Source of the DNA: Antilocapra americana
Lineage: Eukaryota; Chordata; Mammalia; Artiodactyla; Antilocapridae
Direction of reading: 5' to 3'
DNA length: 64,000 nucleotides
Assembly: GCA_007570785.1 (NCBI GenBank)
Contig: ML661900.1
Span: 7,317,570-7,381,569 of the forward strand
Shown: in pieces, positions 55,310-64,000 of the stretch
Layout of the letters: the number at the start of each line of letters is the position of its first letter
How positions within the stretch are numbered: the stretch's first letter is position 1
Notes under the pieces: generated by a model
Told to the model about the DNA's origin: nothing
Database searches by the model: none
The model's input: the letters and a program-made list of their open reading frames with translations, nothing else
Position numbers and translations under genes: made by a program

Positions 55310-58054
55310 CAGTTGTCAGATAAAACAAAACTTAACAGGACTAAAATGAAGATAACCCACATGAAACTCTCCACAAAATACCATATACAATGGAGAGTTA
55401 TGAGACAAAAGTAGGAAAATGTTGTTCATAGTCAAGGAGAAAAATAATTTTAAAAATAGATATAAGTGATAGCAGATATAGATTTTAAAACAGCTAATAT
55501 AAACACATTCAAGATTTAAATGAAAAGGTGGAGAAATCTCAAAGAAATAGAAACTAAAAAGAAGTGGAAATTCTAGAGTTAAAAATAAACTGATATCAAA
55601 TAAAAGCATTCTGGATGGTTTAAATTACCTATCTAACAAATTAGATGATATTAGACAAGAGATTAGACACTATGTTAAGAAAGGATCAATAATATTATTC
55701 AAACTGAAAGGAAAGAAAAATATTTAAGATATCAGCAAAATCTCAATTACCGTGAGATGATATTGTGCAAATGTAAATACAAAGTACCAGGAAGGAAAAA
55801 TTATCAAGAATGCATCAGACAAAAATACTGAGTAAACTATTGAAATCCCAAAGTTTGGTGGAAAATAGTACCACAAAGATCCAAGAGTTTCAATAAACCC
55901 TAAGTAAACCCAGTATAAAAAACAGCATGCAAGCACATCATACTCAATGAAAGGAATATTACGATGTACCATTTAGCACAAATAAATTCAACAACTTAGA
56001 TGAAAAAGACAAAACTTCTAGAAAAAAAGACTTTCTAAAACTGATAAATATAGAAAACCTGAATGCTTTTCAGCTATTAAAGAAATGTAATTCATAGGTA
56101 AATATTTTTCCACAAAGAAAACATTATGTCTAGATAACTTCACTGATGAATTCTGATATTTAATAATGATTAATATTTTACATAAATCATTTAGGAAAAT
56201 AAAGTGTGACAGTATTTTCTATGTCTTTTCATGAAACCAGCATAACTTTAAAACCAGCTTAAACAAAGACATTAAAATAAAAATAAAATTACAGACCAAT
56301 ATTTCTTATGAACCTACTAATAAAAATTCTTAACCAAATATTAGCAAATGGAATCTAGCATTATATAAAAAGAATCAAATGGAGTTTATCCCCGGGTTGA
56401 AAGGTTGTGACAAGATTAAAAAGAGAAAAGTCACATTGGCAGAGAATAAAAATCATAATTACCTTAATTGAAGCAAAAGAACAAGCAGATAACATTTAAC
56501 ACTCATTCATGACAAATTCTTAAACTAAGCATAGAAAAGCACTTCAATTATAAATGACATCTGTGAAAAACCATCCTTTAACATGATAGTTGAAACTGAC
56601 ATATACTCTACTTTTTCCTTACTATCAAAAACAAGGTGTAGATATTCACTTATAACATTCTATCCAAAGCTGTACTAAATCCCCTACCTAGTGTAATATG
56701 GCACAGAAAAATGAATGGTATAAAGACTGGAAAAGAAAAAATAAATTTGTCTATGCATAGATGACATAGTTACATCATAATGTACGTAGAAAATCCTATG
56801 AAACCCAGAAAGACACTAGGACTAATGAGTAAGAAAGATCCTAGAATACAAGGTCAACAGACAGAAATCAATTCATTTCAACACCAACAAAGAACTGGAA
56901 GACATTAATAAGCCACACAATTTAACAGCACCAAACAACCCCACAAAATACTTAGGAATAAATTTAATGAAAGGCATATTTAAGTCTTCTATATTAAAAA
57001 TTATAAATCTTTAAGAGAAAATGTAAAGACCGAATTAAAGAAGAAACATGCTATATTCACGAATTGAAAATTCAGTATTTTTAAGATTCCCATTCTTTCC
57101 AAACATAGAGATTCAAGGTAATTGAAGAAAAAAAACAGACATAGCATAGATGCTGACAACCTGATTCTAAAACTTAAAGTCAAAAGATCTAGAATAGATG
57201 AAGCAATCATTGAAAACAGAGAAAAGTTTGGAACCTAAATTAAGTAATTAACACTACTTAATTTTAAGCATTACTATTAAGTGACAATAACCAGTGCAGC
57301 ATTGAAATACAAATAGACAAATAGATCAATGCAAGCAAACAGAACATGCAGAGATAAATACTTACATGGTCTAATGACGCCACTGCAGTTTAATGCGGAA
57401 AAGAAAATCATTTCAACAGTTTGCAATGAAAGTAAGGAAAACAGTGATTCCCACTTCATGTCACATACAAAAACTGAAAGCTAAAACTATAAAAGTTCTA
57501 CCATACATGACATAGTAATATTATGACCATGGGGTAGACAATTTTTAGCCATGCAACAAAAAACTGAATATTCAACTAACAAGATAGGTTTGATTCAAAT
57601 TTTAAAATATCTGCTCATCAACAATGCCCTAAAGAAAGTGTTAAGACAAGACACAGGTGGGAGCAATGTACCAACAATACTGGTATGTGATAAAGATTTT
57701 CTCTCTAGAATATACTAAAAACTCCTACAAATAATAAGCAAACAACACAATTACAAACAGGTCAAGGTCGCGAACAGGTATTTCCCAGAAGACATAGAAA
57801 TGGACAAGTACATGAAAAAAATGTGCCCAATATCATTAGTCATCAAATCAATACTACAATGTGATAATAATTTACTCGTAACAAAAAGGCTCAAATTAAA
57901 AAATGAACAACACTAAATGTCAGCAAGGTTTTAGAGCAACTAAATTCTTATGTATTGTTGATGGGAGAGAACGTAAATTAGTAAGTTTGAAAAAATCCAG
58001 TAGTTTCTTAGGAAGTTAACATTAGGCCTACCATGACTCAGCATTTCATTCACT
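55310..58054 (+). mobile_element. Old L1M/HAL1-type copy, plus strand
   Basis: The first part (about 55540-55640) resembles L1 ORF1 ('gtggaaattctagagttaaa'). The RT region follows: 'acagaccaatatttcttatg', 'atattagcaaatggaatcta', 'gaaaatcctatgaaacccag' and 'cttaggaataaatttaat'. ORF2 C-terminal text then runs up to 58050. Frames are fully decayed. The copy resumes after the MLT1 at 58802. Confidence 0.75.
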
Positions 58055-58801
58055 GATATAACTTTCTTGTTGTTGGAACTATTACAAACTTAGTAACTAT
58101 TACAAACTTGACTTAGTGGCTAAAGTCAAAACAAAGTTATTATCTTACCATTCTGGAATTCAGAAGTCCAAAATGGGTCTCACTGGGCTAAAATCAAGGT
58201 GATGCCAGGGCTCCAGTTCTTTCTAGAGGCTCAAGGAGAAAATTCACTTTCGTGCCTTTTCCTTCTTCTAGAGATAGCCCACATTTCTTGGCTTTACAGC
58301 TTCTTTCTACCTTCAAAGCCAGCAACATCCAGTCCCTTCGTCCCCTCACCACATCTCTCTGGCACTGACTCTCTGGCGTTTCTCTACCTTATATAAGGAG
58401 GCTGGTGATTATTATTGGGCACACCTGGATATCCAGCGCATGCTCCCTTGCGCATCCCAATGCTCAGTCGTGTCTGACTCTGCAACCCCATGGACTGGAG
58501 CCTGCCAGATTCCTCTGTCCATGGAATTCTCCAGGCAACAATACTGGAGGTGGGTTGCCATTTCCTCCTCCAGGGGAATCTTCCTGACCCAAGAATCAAA
58601 CCGAGGTCTCCTGCATCTTCTCCATTGGCAGGCAGATTCTTTACCAGTGAGCCACCTGGGAAGCCCTGCTCCCTTTAGGTCAGCTAATGATTAGTAACAT
58701 TACTTCCATCTGCTACCAGAATTTCCCTCACCGTGCAACTTAACTTGTTCACTGGATCTGGGGATGTAGATATATGAGAGGCCGTTACTCTGCCTACCAC
58801 A
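58055..58801 (-). mobile_element. MLT1-type LTR, minus strand, split by Bov-tA
   Basis: The reverse complement begins 'tgtggtaggcagagtaacgg' and ends near 'aatagttactaagtttgt'. It matches an MLT1 LTR of the ERVL-MaLR group (TG..CA ends). It is a solo LTR with no internal region. A Bov-tA sits at 58450-58666. Two near-copies of 'aactattacaaactt' at 58076-58110 mark a local duplication. Confidence 0.78.
58450..58666 (-). mobile_element. Bov-tA SINE inside MLT1, 9-bp TSD
   Basis: The reverse complement runs from 'gggcttcccaggtggctcac' to a body end near 'cacgactgagcattggg'. 'tgctccctt' is at 58441-58449 and 58667-58675. It is the youngest layer of a three-level nest (Bov-tA in MLT1 in L1M). Confidence 0.94.
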
Positions 58802-59300
58802 AGTATTATCTAAAACAGATGAAAATATGTGCTCACGACACACTTGCACAAGACAGCTTTATTCAGTGCTGTTTTATTCTCGCTCAAAGCTAGAAACAGC
58901 TCTGATGCTCATCATTGAAGGAGTGGATAAACCAATAGTAGTAAGTTATTATAATGGAAAACTGTTATAATTTTTTTAAAAAGAGCATGTAATTGATGCA
59001 TTAAACAATCCCTAAAAGGTTACAGTGAGCAAAAAAAGCCAAGCCTAAAAGTAAACACAGTATGTTTCCACTTTTATGACACTTGAGAACAGCAAAGCCA
59101 AACTATGGTGATAAAAATAAATATACTGGTGACTTTAGGGGCAAGACTGATGAGAAGGGGGAGGAGTGAAATTTCTGAGACAGGTGATGGAAATACTTTA
59201 TATCTTGTTGCTGGATGCTGTGAAATTACACATTTAATTTTTCAAAGTATACTCTTCAAGCTCAAATTTAAAGCCTACGTAAATTTTTGTGACAAATTTA
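58802..59300 (+). mobile_element. Old L1M 3' end, continuation
   Basis: 'gctttattcagtgctgtttt', 'cattgaaggagtggataaac', 'tatgtttccacttttatgac' and 'gtgaaattacacatttaatt' are L1 ORF2 C-terminal and 3' UTR text, colinear with the copy that stops at 58054. Confidence 0.65.
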
Positions 59301-59374
59301 AACATGAGAACCCTACCTTTCACTTTGCTGGAGATAAGTCAGAGATGTTTTTAAAAGTGAAAAAAAAAGCAGAT

Positions 59375-59500
59375 ATTTTTTCAGTTTTATTGAGGTGTAA
59401 TTGACAAATAAACTTATAATATGTTTAAAGTGTACACGATGATTTGATAATGCATACATTGTAAAAAGATCCCAACAATCACATAAGACATAATTTTTGA
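59375..59500 (-). mobile_element. Old L1M 3' UTR fragment, minus strand
   Basis: 'ttttattgaggtgtaattga', 'caaataaacttataatatgt', 'gtgtacacgatgatttga' are typical of reverse-oriented old L1 3' UTRs. Confidence 0.6.
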
Positions 59501-59589
59501 AAGTTAGGGAGACAAACCTTATGAAGTTTTCCCCCATGCCACAGTGGGGTTACCCTTGTATGTATAAACCAAAGTCAGCGTTCTCAGTG

Positions 59590-59790
59590 AGTGCATGCGT
59601 ACATGGTCGTGTCTGACTCTTTGTGACTCAAGAACTACAGCCCACCAGGCTCCTCTCTCCATGGAGTTCTCCAGGCAAGAACACTGGAGTGGGGTGCCCT
59701 TCCCTTCTCCAGGGAATCTTCCTGACTCAAGGATTGAACTCTCCTGCATTGGCAGGCAGTTTCTCTACTGTCTGAGCTACCAGGGAAACC
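59590..59790 (-). mobile_element. Bov-tA SINE, minus strand
   Basis: The reverse complement runs from 'gggtttccctggtagctcag' to a body end 'cacgaccatgtacgcatgc'. The head abuts a TA-rich block at 59790. Confidence 0.92.
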
Positions 59791-59961
59791 CATATATGTG
59801 TATATATGATATGATACGATATGATATATATTATATATTATAATATATTATATATTATAATATATTATATATTATAATATTATATATATTATATATTATA
59901 ATATTATATATATTATATTATATTATATATGATAGTACATATACATATATATATATATGTA
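59791..59961. repeat. AT-rich palindromic simple repeat
   Basis: About 170 bases almost entirely of A and T. It is built of 'tatattataatatat'-type units that read the same on both strands, plus 'gatatgata' units at the left end. It can form cruciforms. Confidence 0.9.
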
Positions 59962-60515
59962 GTATCAGCCAGGGTGCTGATGCAAAGGAGATGATAGAAA
60001 TGATCCAGCAATTGGGGTACTCCTGGGATAACCTTCTTTAGCCAGTTTACTGAAGAGTCCATGATACCAGGGTGCTGGTTAGTCAGCACTGAAGCATCCA
60101 AGGTAGAATCTTGGAAGAAACAGATGGTTTGGATGAAGTGAGAAAGGCTGAAAAAATAAAGTTTTCACAAAATTTAAGAGCAAGTATCACACATCCAAGA
60201 TAGTAAATCATAACAGGTATGAAGGATTTGAAAGGTCTCAGGCATTCATCAGTGAATGGGCTGCTGATGCAAGACCAAAAATGAGCTCTATGACTGCAGA
60301 CTGGAAACACAGAGGAAGCTGCAGTATTGAATTATCAACATAAGCAAAACAAAAGTATCTAAGAAACAAGGTAGAGATCAGAGGAGGAAAAATGATGGTG
60401 ACACTGGCTGCCAGCAATGTACTGACACGATGTTAATCTTGGCAAGGCAGCAAAGGGAGTGTTGGTATAGAGGGATGATTTATGGATTTTTTTAGGGCAT
60501 TCACTTCACCTCTTT
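59962..60515. other. Unassigned stretch
   Basis: No gene or repeat family recognised. Confidence 0.35.
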
Positions 60516-60680
60516 ACCAATCTTAGGTATAAACATCCTTCAAAACTTAGCTCAAGTTACTTCTCTATGAGAAGTCTTTTATGGCTGGGACTCCGGCTAG
60601 TTTGTCAGCTTGTTCTTTTATTCAGTCTCACATTTATTCCCTTCATGTGGGTGCATCATGTGGCAGACACTGATGTCCAA
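60516..60680 (+). mobile_element. Possible L2 3' fragment
   Basis: 'cttcaaaacttagctcaagt' and 'tacttctctatgagaagtct' fit the L2 run 'ttcaggtctcagctcaaatgtcacctcctcagag'. Short. Confidence 0.5.
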
Positions 60681-61007
60681 ACTCTTTTCCTAGACTACAA
60701 GAGGCAATGCCTCTGAACTTGACTTAGCTTCCTGGAGGCCTGGGCAATTATGGACAGGAGCATATGGACCTGTGAATGGGCAATTATGGACCTACGAATG
60801 CAGAGCATGGGAAAGAGAAACCATCACAGAGCAAAGAGGAAACAGTACGCCATGTGCACAGCCGTGCAAGGTCAGTGGGGAAACACTTGCAGTGCAGATA
60901 AAAGTCAGGTCTAACATTATCATACTACTGCAAAAAGGGTCCGGACAAGTGAGCAGAAGTCAAAACTAGGAGACAACCTACACATTTTCCTCCAGCCTAT
61001 ACAAGTC
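60681..61007. other. Unassigned stretch
   Basis: No gene seen. The frame at 60772-60969 has no domain content. It contains a short local duplication of 'gggcaattatggac' at 60744 and 60778. Confidence 0.35.
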
Positions 61008-61197
61008 CGTGTGTGTGTTAGTCACTCACTCATGTCCAACTTTATGTGACCCCATGACTGCAACCCACCAGTCTCCTCTGTCCATGGAATTCTCCAGGCA
61101 AGAACACTGGAGTGGGTTGCCATTCCCTTCTTCAGGGGATCTTCCCAACCGAGGGATCGACTCGTAATCTCCTCCACTGCAGGCAGACTCTACCGTC
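61008..61197 (-). mobile_element. Bov-tA SINE, minus strand, head truncated
   Basis: The plus strand reads 'tagtcactcactcatgtcca', 'ctctgtccatggaattctcc', 'ggcaagaacactggagtggg', 'ggatcttcccaaccgaggga'. The head end (61190 onward) is eroded. Confidence 0.9.
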
Positions 61198-62969
61198 TAC
61201 AGTAATTTTTGACTTACAAACCTTTTCACAGTTATATATACAGTCATGAGCTTCCTTAGAATTTTTTGAAGTGATGTGATCACTTTTGCACAGAATCATC
61301 TGGCAGAATTGCAGTGGAGAAAGGGTGGGAAGGAGAACTAGACAACCGCTCTTGTGTAGATTGCTAAGTGGAGACAAGGTGGCTCATGACTGAAAGTTAA
61401 AAACAAAAACAAATCCAGAAATTGTCAACCATACCTCCAAGGCATGACAGGGACAGAATTTCCTTTTTTTTTTTTTTTTTTTTGCTCCCATTGTTTGGAA
61501 AGTTCACTCTTTGACAAGACAAAGGGGTGCAGCTCTGTTTTAGCTATTTTACTTTGGGGTATGGTGGAGAGAAAGACAGATAAAGAGATAACAACAGAGA
61601 CAGAAATGGCAAAAGGGGGGTGAGAGAGAAACAAAGACATCCAGAGTGAGGAGGCCAAGAGCGCTTTGACTTGTAAGTGGCTTGGGCTCAATGACCCAAC
61701 TGTGTAGGCGATGGCACAGGTGGGAGGGAGTCATTAGTTCACATTTGGCTTCCTACAAGCTGCTTCCCCTTCTCCCCATTCTTTGATTTCAGACAATTCC
61801 GTCCTCATAAATAAAGTGCTATACAGTTGCAGCTTTAAGATAAGATCCATAGTTCCTGCTTTCACCCAGACTGCCTCTTAAAATCTTCCTAAATGGCTCT
61901 GGTTTCTGCTCAAGGATGTGAGAGCATCTCTCTCACCCTGACAATTTAAAAAAATAAATGAATAATTAAAGATCCGGAAAAAGTGCAAATTTATGCCTTT
62001 TTTTCAAATCAACTGGAGAAAGGAGGCACAGGCAATACCCTGGTCCCAAATCCAAGTGGACACAGGCAGCTAAGGGAGCAGAGAGATGTGAATGATTCCT
62101 TACATGGAGTAGAGGCCCCGGCATCAGTTCAGTTGGAGTAGATCACAAGGTGGCAAGGGGTGAATGTGGCTGGCAGGAGAGTGTGAAGGACACTCAGGTT
62201 TCTTCTCCATTAACCTCATCATGCTTTCACAGAATAATGAGGGAAGGGCCCTTAAAAAGACTTTGTTGTGGTGGTGGAGGTAACAGGGAGAACAGCAGCT
62301 TACGCAGGATAGGTATTTTAAGACTCCACCTAGACAATTTCCCTTATCTTCCCTATAAAGAAAGCCCTAATTTGTGGCATGAAGGTCAACAAACATTTTT
62401 ACCCTTAGGACCTAGCTGAAAATTCATGGACTCTGGGAAAAGCAACAGGGAGACAAATATCTCTATCATTCATGAGGGACAGGAATATATGGAGGGCCCA
62501 GGACTAAGTGGTGGGATTGGGGAAAAGAACTAAAATGGCATCAGGGACAGGTGCCTGCCTAAGAGTGGGGCTTAATCAGAACAGCAGAAAATACTCTCCA
62601 CTCCCTCCGTACCATGGCTCACCCTTCCCTCTACCCCACTGATGAGCTTGCAGGAGCAGGTAACAGCCAGATACCACTGATGGACCTAAAAGAGATCCTG
62701 TCTTGGAATAGTTGAAAGGAAAGACCAAAAAGGTAAAGTAGATACTGCTGTCAAATCAGCTTCTTGGCCTGCAAACACAGTCACTATAGGAATCTGATGC
62801 CTGTGGTGCTCTAGGGAGAACTATAGCAATATAAGACCTTCAACCCAGACCAACTCCTAAAGGCAATACACTCAAATCTGCACACTAAGGTCCTATCAGA
62901 GAGGAAGGCATGCTTATTTCTAGGCATAAACTATTTACGTCAATCTCCAGGGACTACATAAGACATCTG
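61198..62969. other. Unique stretch with a poly(T) run
   Basis: No gene or clear repeat over about 1.8 kb. A T-run of about 20 is at 61464-61483. Small frames (for example 62150-62419) show no recognisable motif. Confidence 0.4.
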
Positions 62970-63424
62970 GCTTTCAAGAAAATATGGCAGATAAAGTATA
63001 CAGAAAGGGAGTAAAGATACAGAAGTTATAAAGAACAATTAGACCTAATTCACATTTGTAGAAAACTCTACTGAATGGTAGCAGAATATATATTTTCACT
63101 AGAGCACTGGGAACAGTCTCCAAGATAGACCATATTGTGGCTGTAAAACAAACATCCACAAACTTACAATACTGGAAAAAAATGCCAAGTATATGCTTGA
63201 TTATAACAGAGTCAAACTAGAAATATAAATAGCAAAAAACTATCTGAAAAATCCCTGAATGTTTTTGAAAACAAACAACATACTTCTAATGCCCCCATAT
63301 GTTACTGAGGAAATTGCAATGGCAATTTAAAAATGTTTGACCTCGATGAAAATAAAAGTACCACATTTCAAAATTTGACGGATGCAATGTAGCAGTGCTT
63401 AGATAGAAATTGATAGCAATAAAT
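62970..63424 (+). mobile_element. Old L1M ORF2 fragment, plus strand
   Basis: 'tagcagaatatatattttca', 'ctccaagatagaccatattg', 'tggctgtaaaacaaacatcc' and 'tagcagtgcttagatagaaa' follow the L1 ORF2 endonuclease-RT linker text ('..acattctccaagatagaccatatg..gcagtgcttagagggaaa'). Confidence 0.75.
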
Positions 63425-63500
63425 TCTTCTCACTTGAGCTTTAAGCAATATATAATTGGCATATAACACTGTGTATCTTTAAAGTGTACAACATAATGAT
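63425..63500 (-). mobile_element. Old L1M 3' UTR scrap, minus strand
   Basis: 'atataattggcatataacac' and 'aaagtgtacaacataatgat' are typical of reverse-oriented old L1 3' UTRs. It is back to back with the plus-strand L1M fragment. Confidence 0.55.
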
Positions 63501-63562
63501 TATATATATAATATGGATATATTATATAATTACATATATAATATAATATGTAATATATATAT
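63498..63562. repeat. TA-rich simple sequence
   Basis: About 65 bases of near-pure A and T, 'tatatatataatatgg' type. Confidence 0.85.
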
Positions 63563-64000
63563 TCCATGCTCTTCTGTTGGGTGAAGTCAATGGCCAGGTC
63601 AATGGCCCACTCCCAGAGTGGATGAGACTGGAGACTGCCTCATTGTCAGGCTGGGCTGCTGTCTAGTCTCCTTGGTCAGGTGAGGCCACAGGCTATTCAG
63701 AGTCCCAAGCCTCTGAGGCTGAGCCTAGCAGTATCACTTGCTAAGCTCTGATGCAGGATGGAGTTTCAGACTAGGTTCCAGAGCCGAGAGGTACCATAGG
63801 CTGGACTCCAAGGCTACTCGGGGTCACTGTTCAGATTCTCTGGTTATGTGGTGCCAGAGGCTATGTTCAATAGTTAACAGGGTTGCTGACTTGGCTTCTG
63901 GACACACAGGCCTTCAGATGTGCTCCATGGCTGCTAGACCATGCTTCCTGCTAGGGCAGGACTGGAAGCTATGCTCAGCATTGGAAAAGGACTACAAATT
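63563..64000. repeat. Loosely periodic GC-richer block, cut by window edge
   Basis: Degenerate units of about 45-60 bases recur: 'ggtcaggtgaggccacaggc', 'gaggtaccataggctggact', 'ggttatgtggtgccagaggc', each followed by a short 'ctcc' or 'ttca' part. It could be an old L1 5' UTR with internal repeats or a decayed minisatellite. The composition differs sharply from the AT-rich sequence to the left. Confidence 0.4.

Noticed and set aside
1..64000. An undescribed multi-gene system
   Set aside because: No intact coding genes are present beyond transposon remnants. The notable items are structural events of retrotransposition, not a gene system.

Overview
The window is ruminant nuclear DNA, most likely cattle or a close bovid. 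The diagnostic signs are BovB (RTE-type LINE) copies, tRNA-Glu-headed Bov-tA SINEs, Bov-A2 dimers ending in a (agc)n tail, a cetartiodactyl CHR-type SINE, and bovine-type L1 pieces with a CpG-rich 5' UTR and a G-rich 3' UTR. I found no protein-coding host gene, no tRNA or rRNA gene, no CRISPR array and no bacterial or viral operon. Every ORF with recognisable content is a decayed retrotransposon reading frame. The rest are short chance ORFs in intergenic sequence. Family names come from remembered consensus sequences, so subfamily labels and edges without a target-site duplication (TSD) are approximate.

Layout. 1-910: CpG-rich L1 5' UTR on the minus strand, cut by the window edge. 1333-3530: the longest BovB copy (A). 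5400-6290: L2. 8722-10620: a Bov-tA, a BovB tail inside an older unnamed repeat, and an L2 split by another Bov-tA. 10910-13027: mostly unique. 13028-15958: Bov-A2, Bov-tA, L1 3' end, Bov-tA, BovB copy B. 16970-17715: Bov-A monomer, an L1 fragment between two 74-bp direct repeats, and MER20. 19297-20600: BovB copy C, split by an inverted BovB tail. 21240-25075: an old L1 holding a CHR SINE, a younger L1 3' end and BovB copy D. 25400-33580: Bov-A2, Bov-tA, L2, MIR, L1M, MLT1, a compound Bov-tA and BovB copy E. 35580-36000: a probable CR1/L3 reverse transcriptase fossil. 37370-39140: old L1 carrying a 58-bp micro-insertion. 39148-43245: SINEs, L2, L1M, MIR and MER5-like. 45437-46262: bovine L1 3' end. 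46568-51180: largely unique. 51185-52640: L2, L1, a TA microsatellite and MIR. 54235-59300: L2, then old L1 interrupted by an MLT1 LTR that is itself interrupted by a Bov-tA. 59375-61197: L1M remnant, SINEs and a palindromic TA block. 62970-64000: L1M fragments, TA-rich DNA and a loosely periodic block.

The elements do not form a pathway. What the window records is insertion history: BovB supplies retrotransposition machinery to Bov-tA and Bov-A SINEs (established knowledge), and younger elements sit inside older L1, L2 and MLT1 copies. The observations most worth a second look are two BovB copies that share an inactivating stop plus a 3-bp insertion, the 58-bp inverted L1 micro-insertion with a perfect 11-bp TSD, the 74-bp direct repeats around an L1 fragment, the inverted BovB tail inside BovB, and the CR1/L3 fossil.
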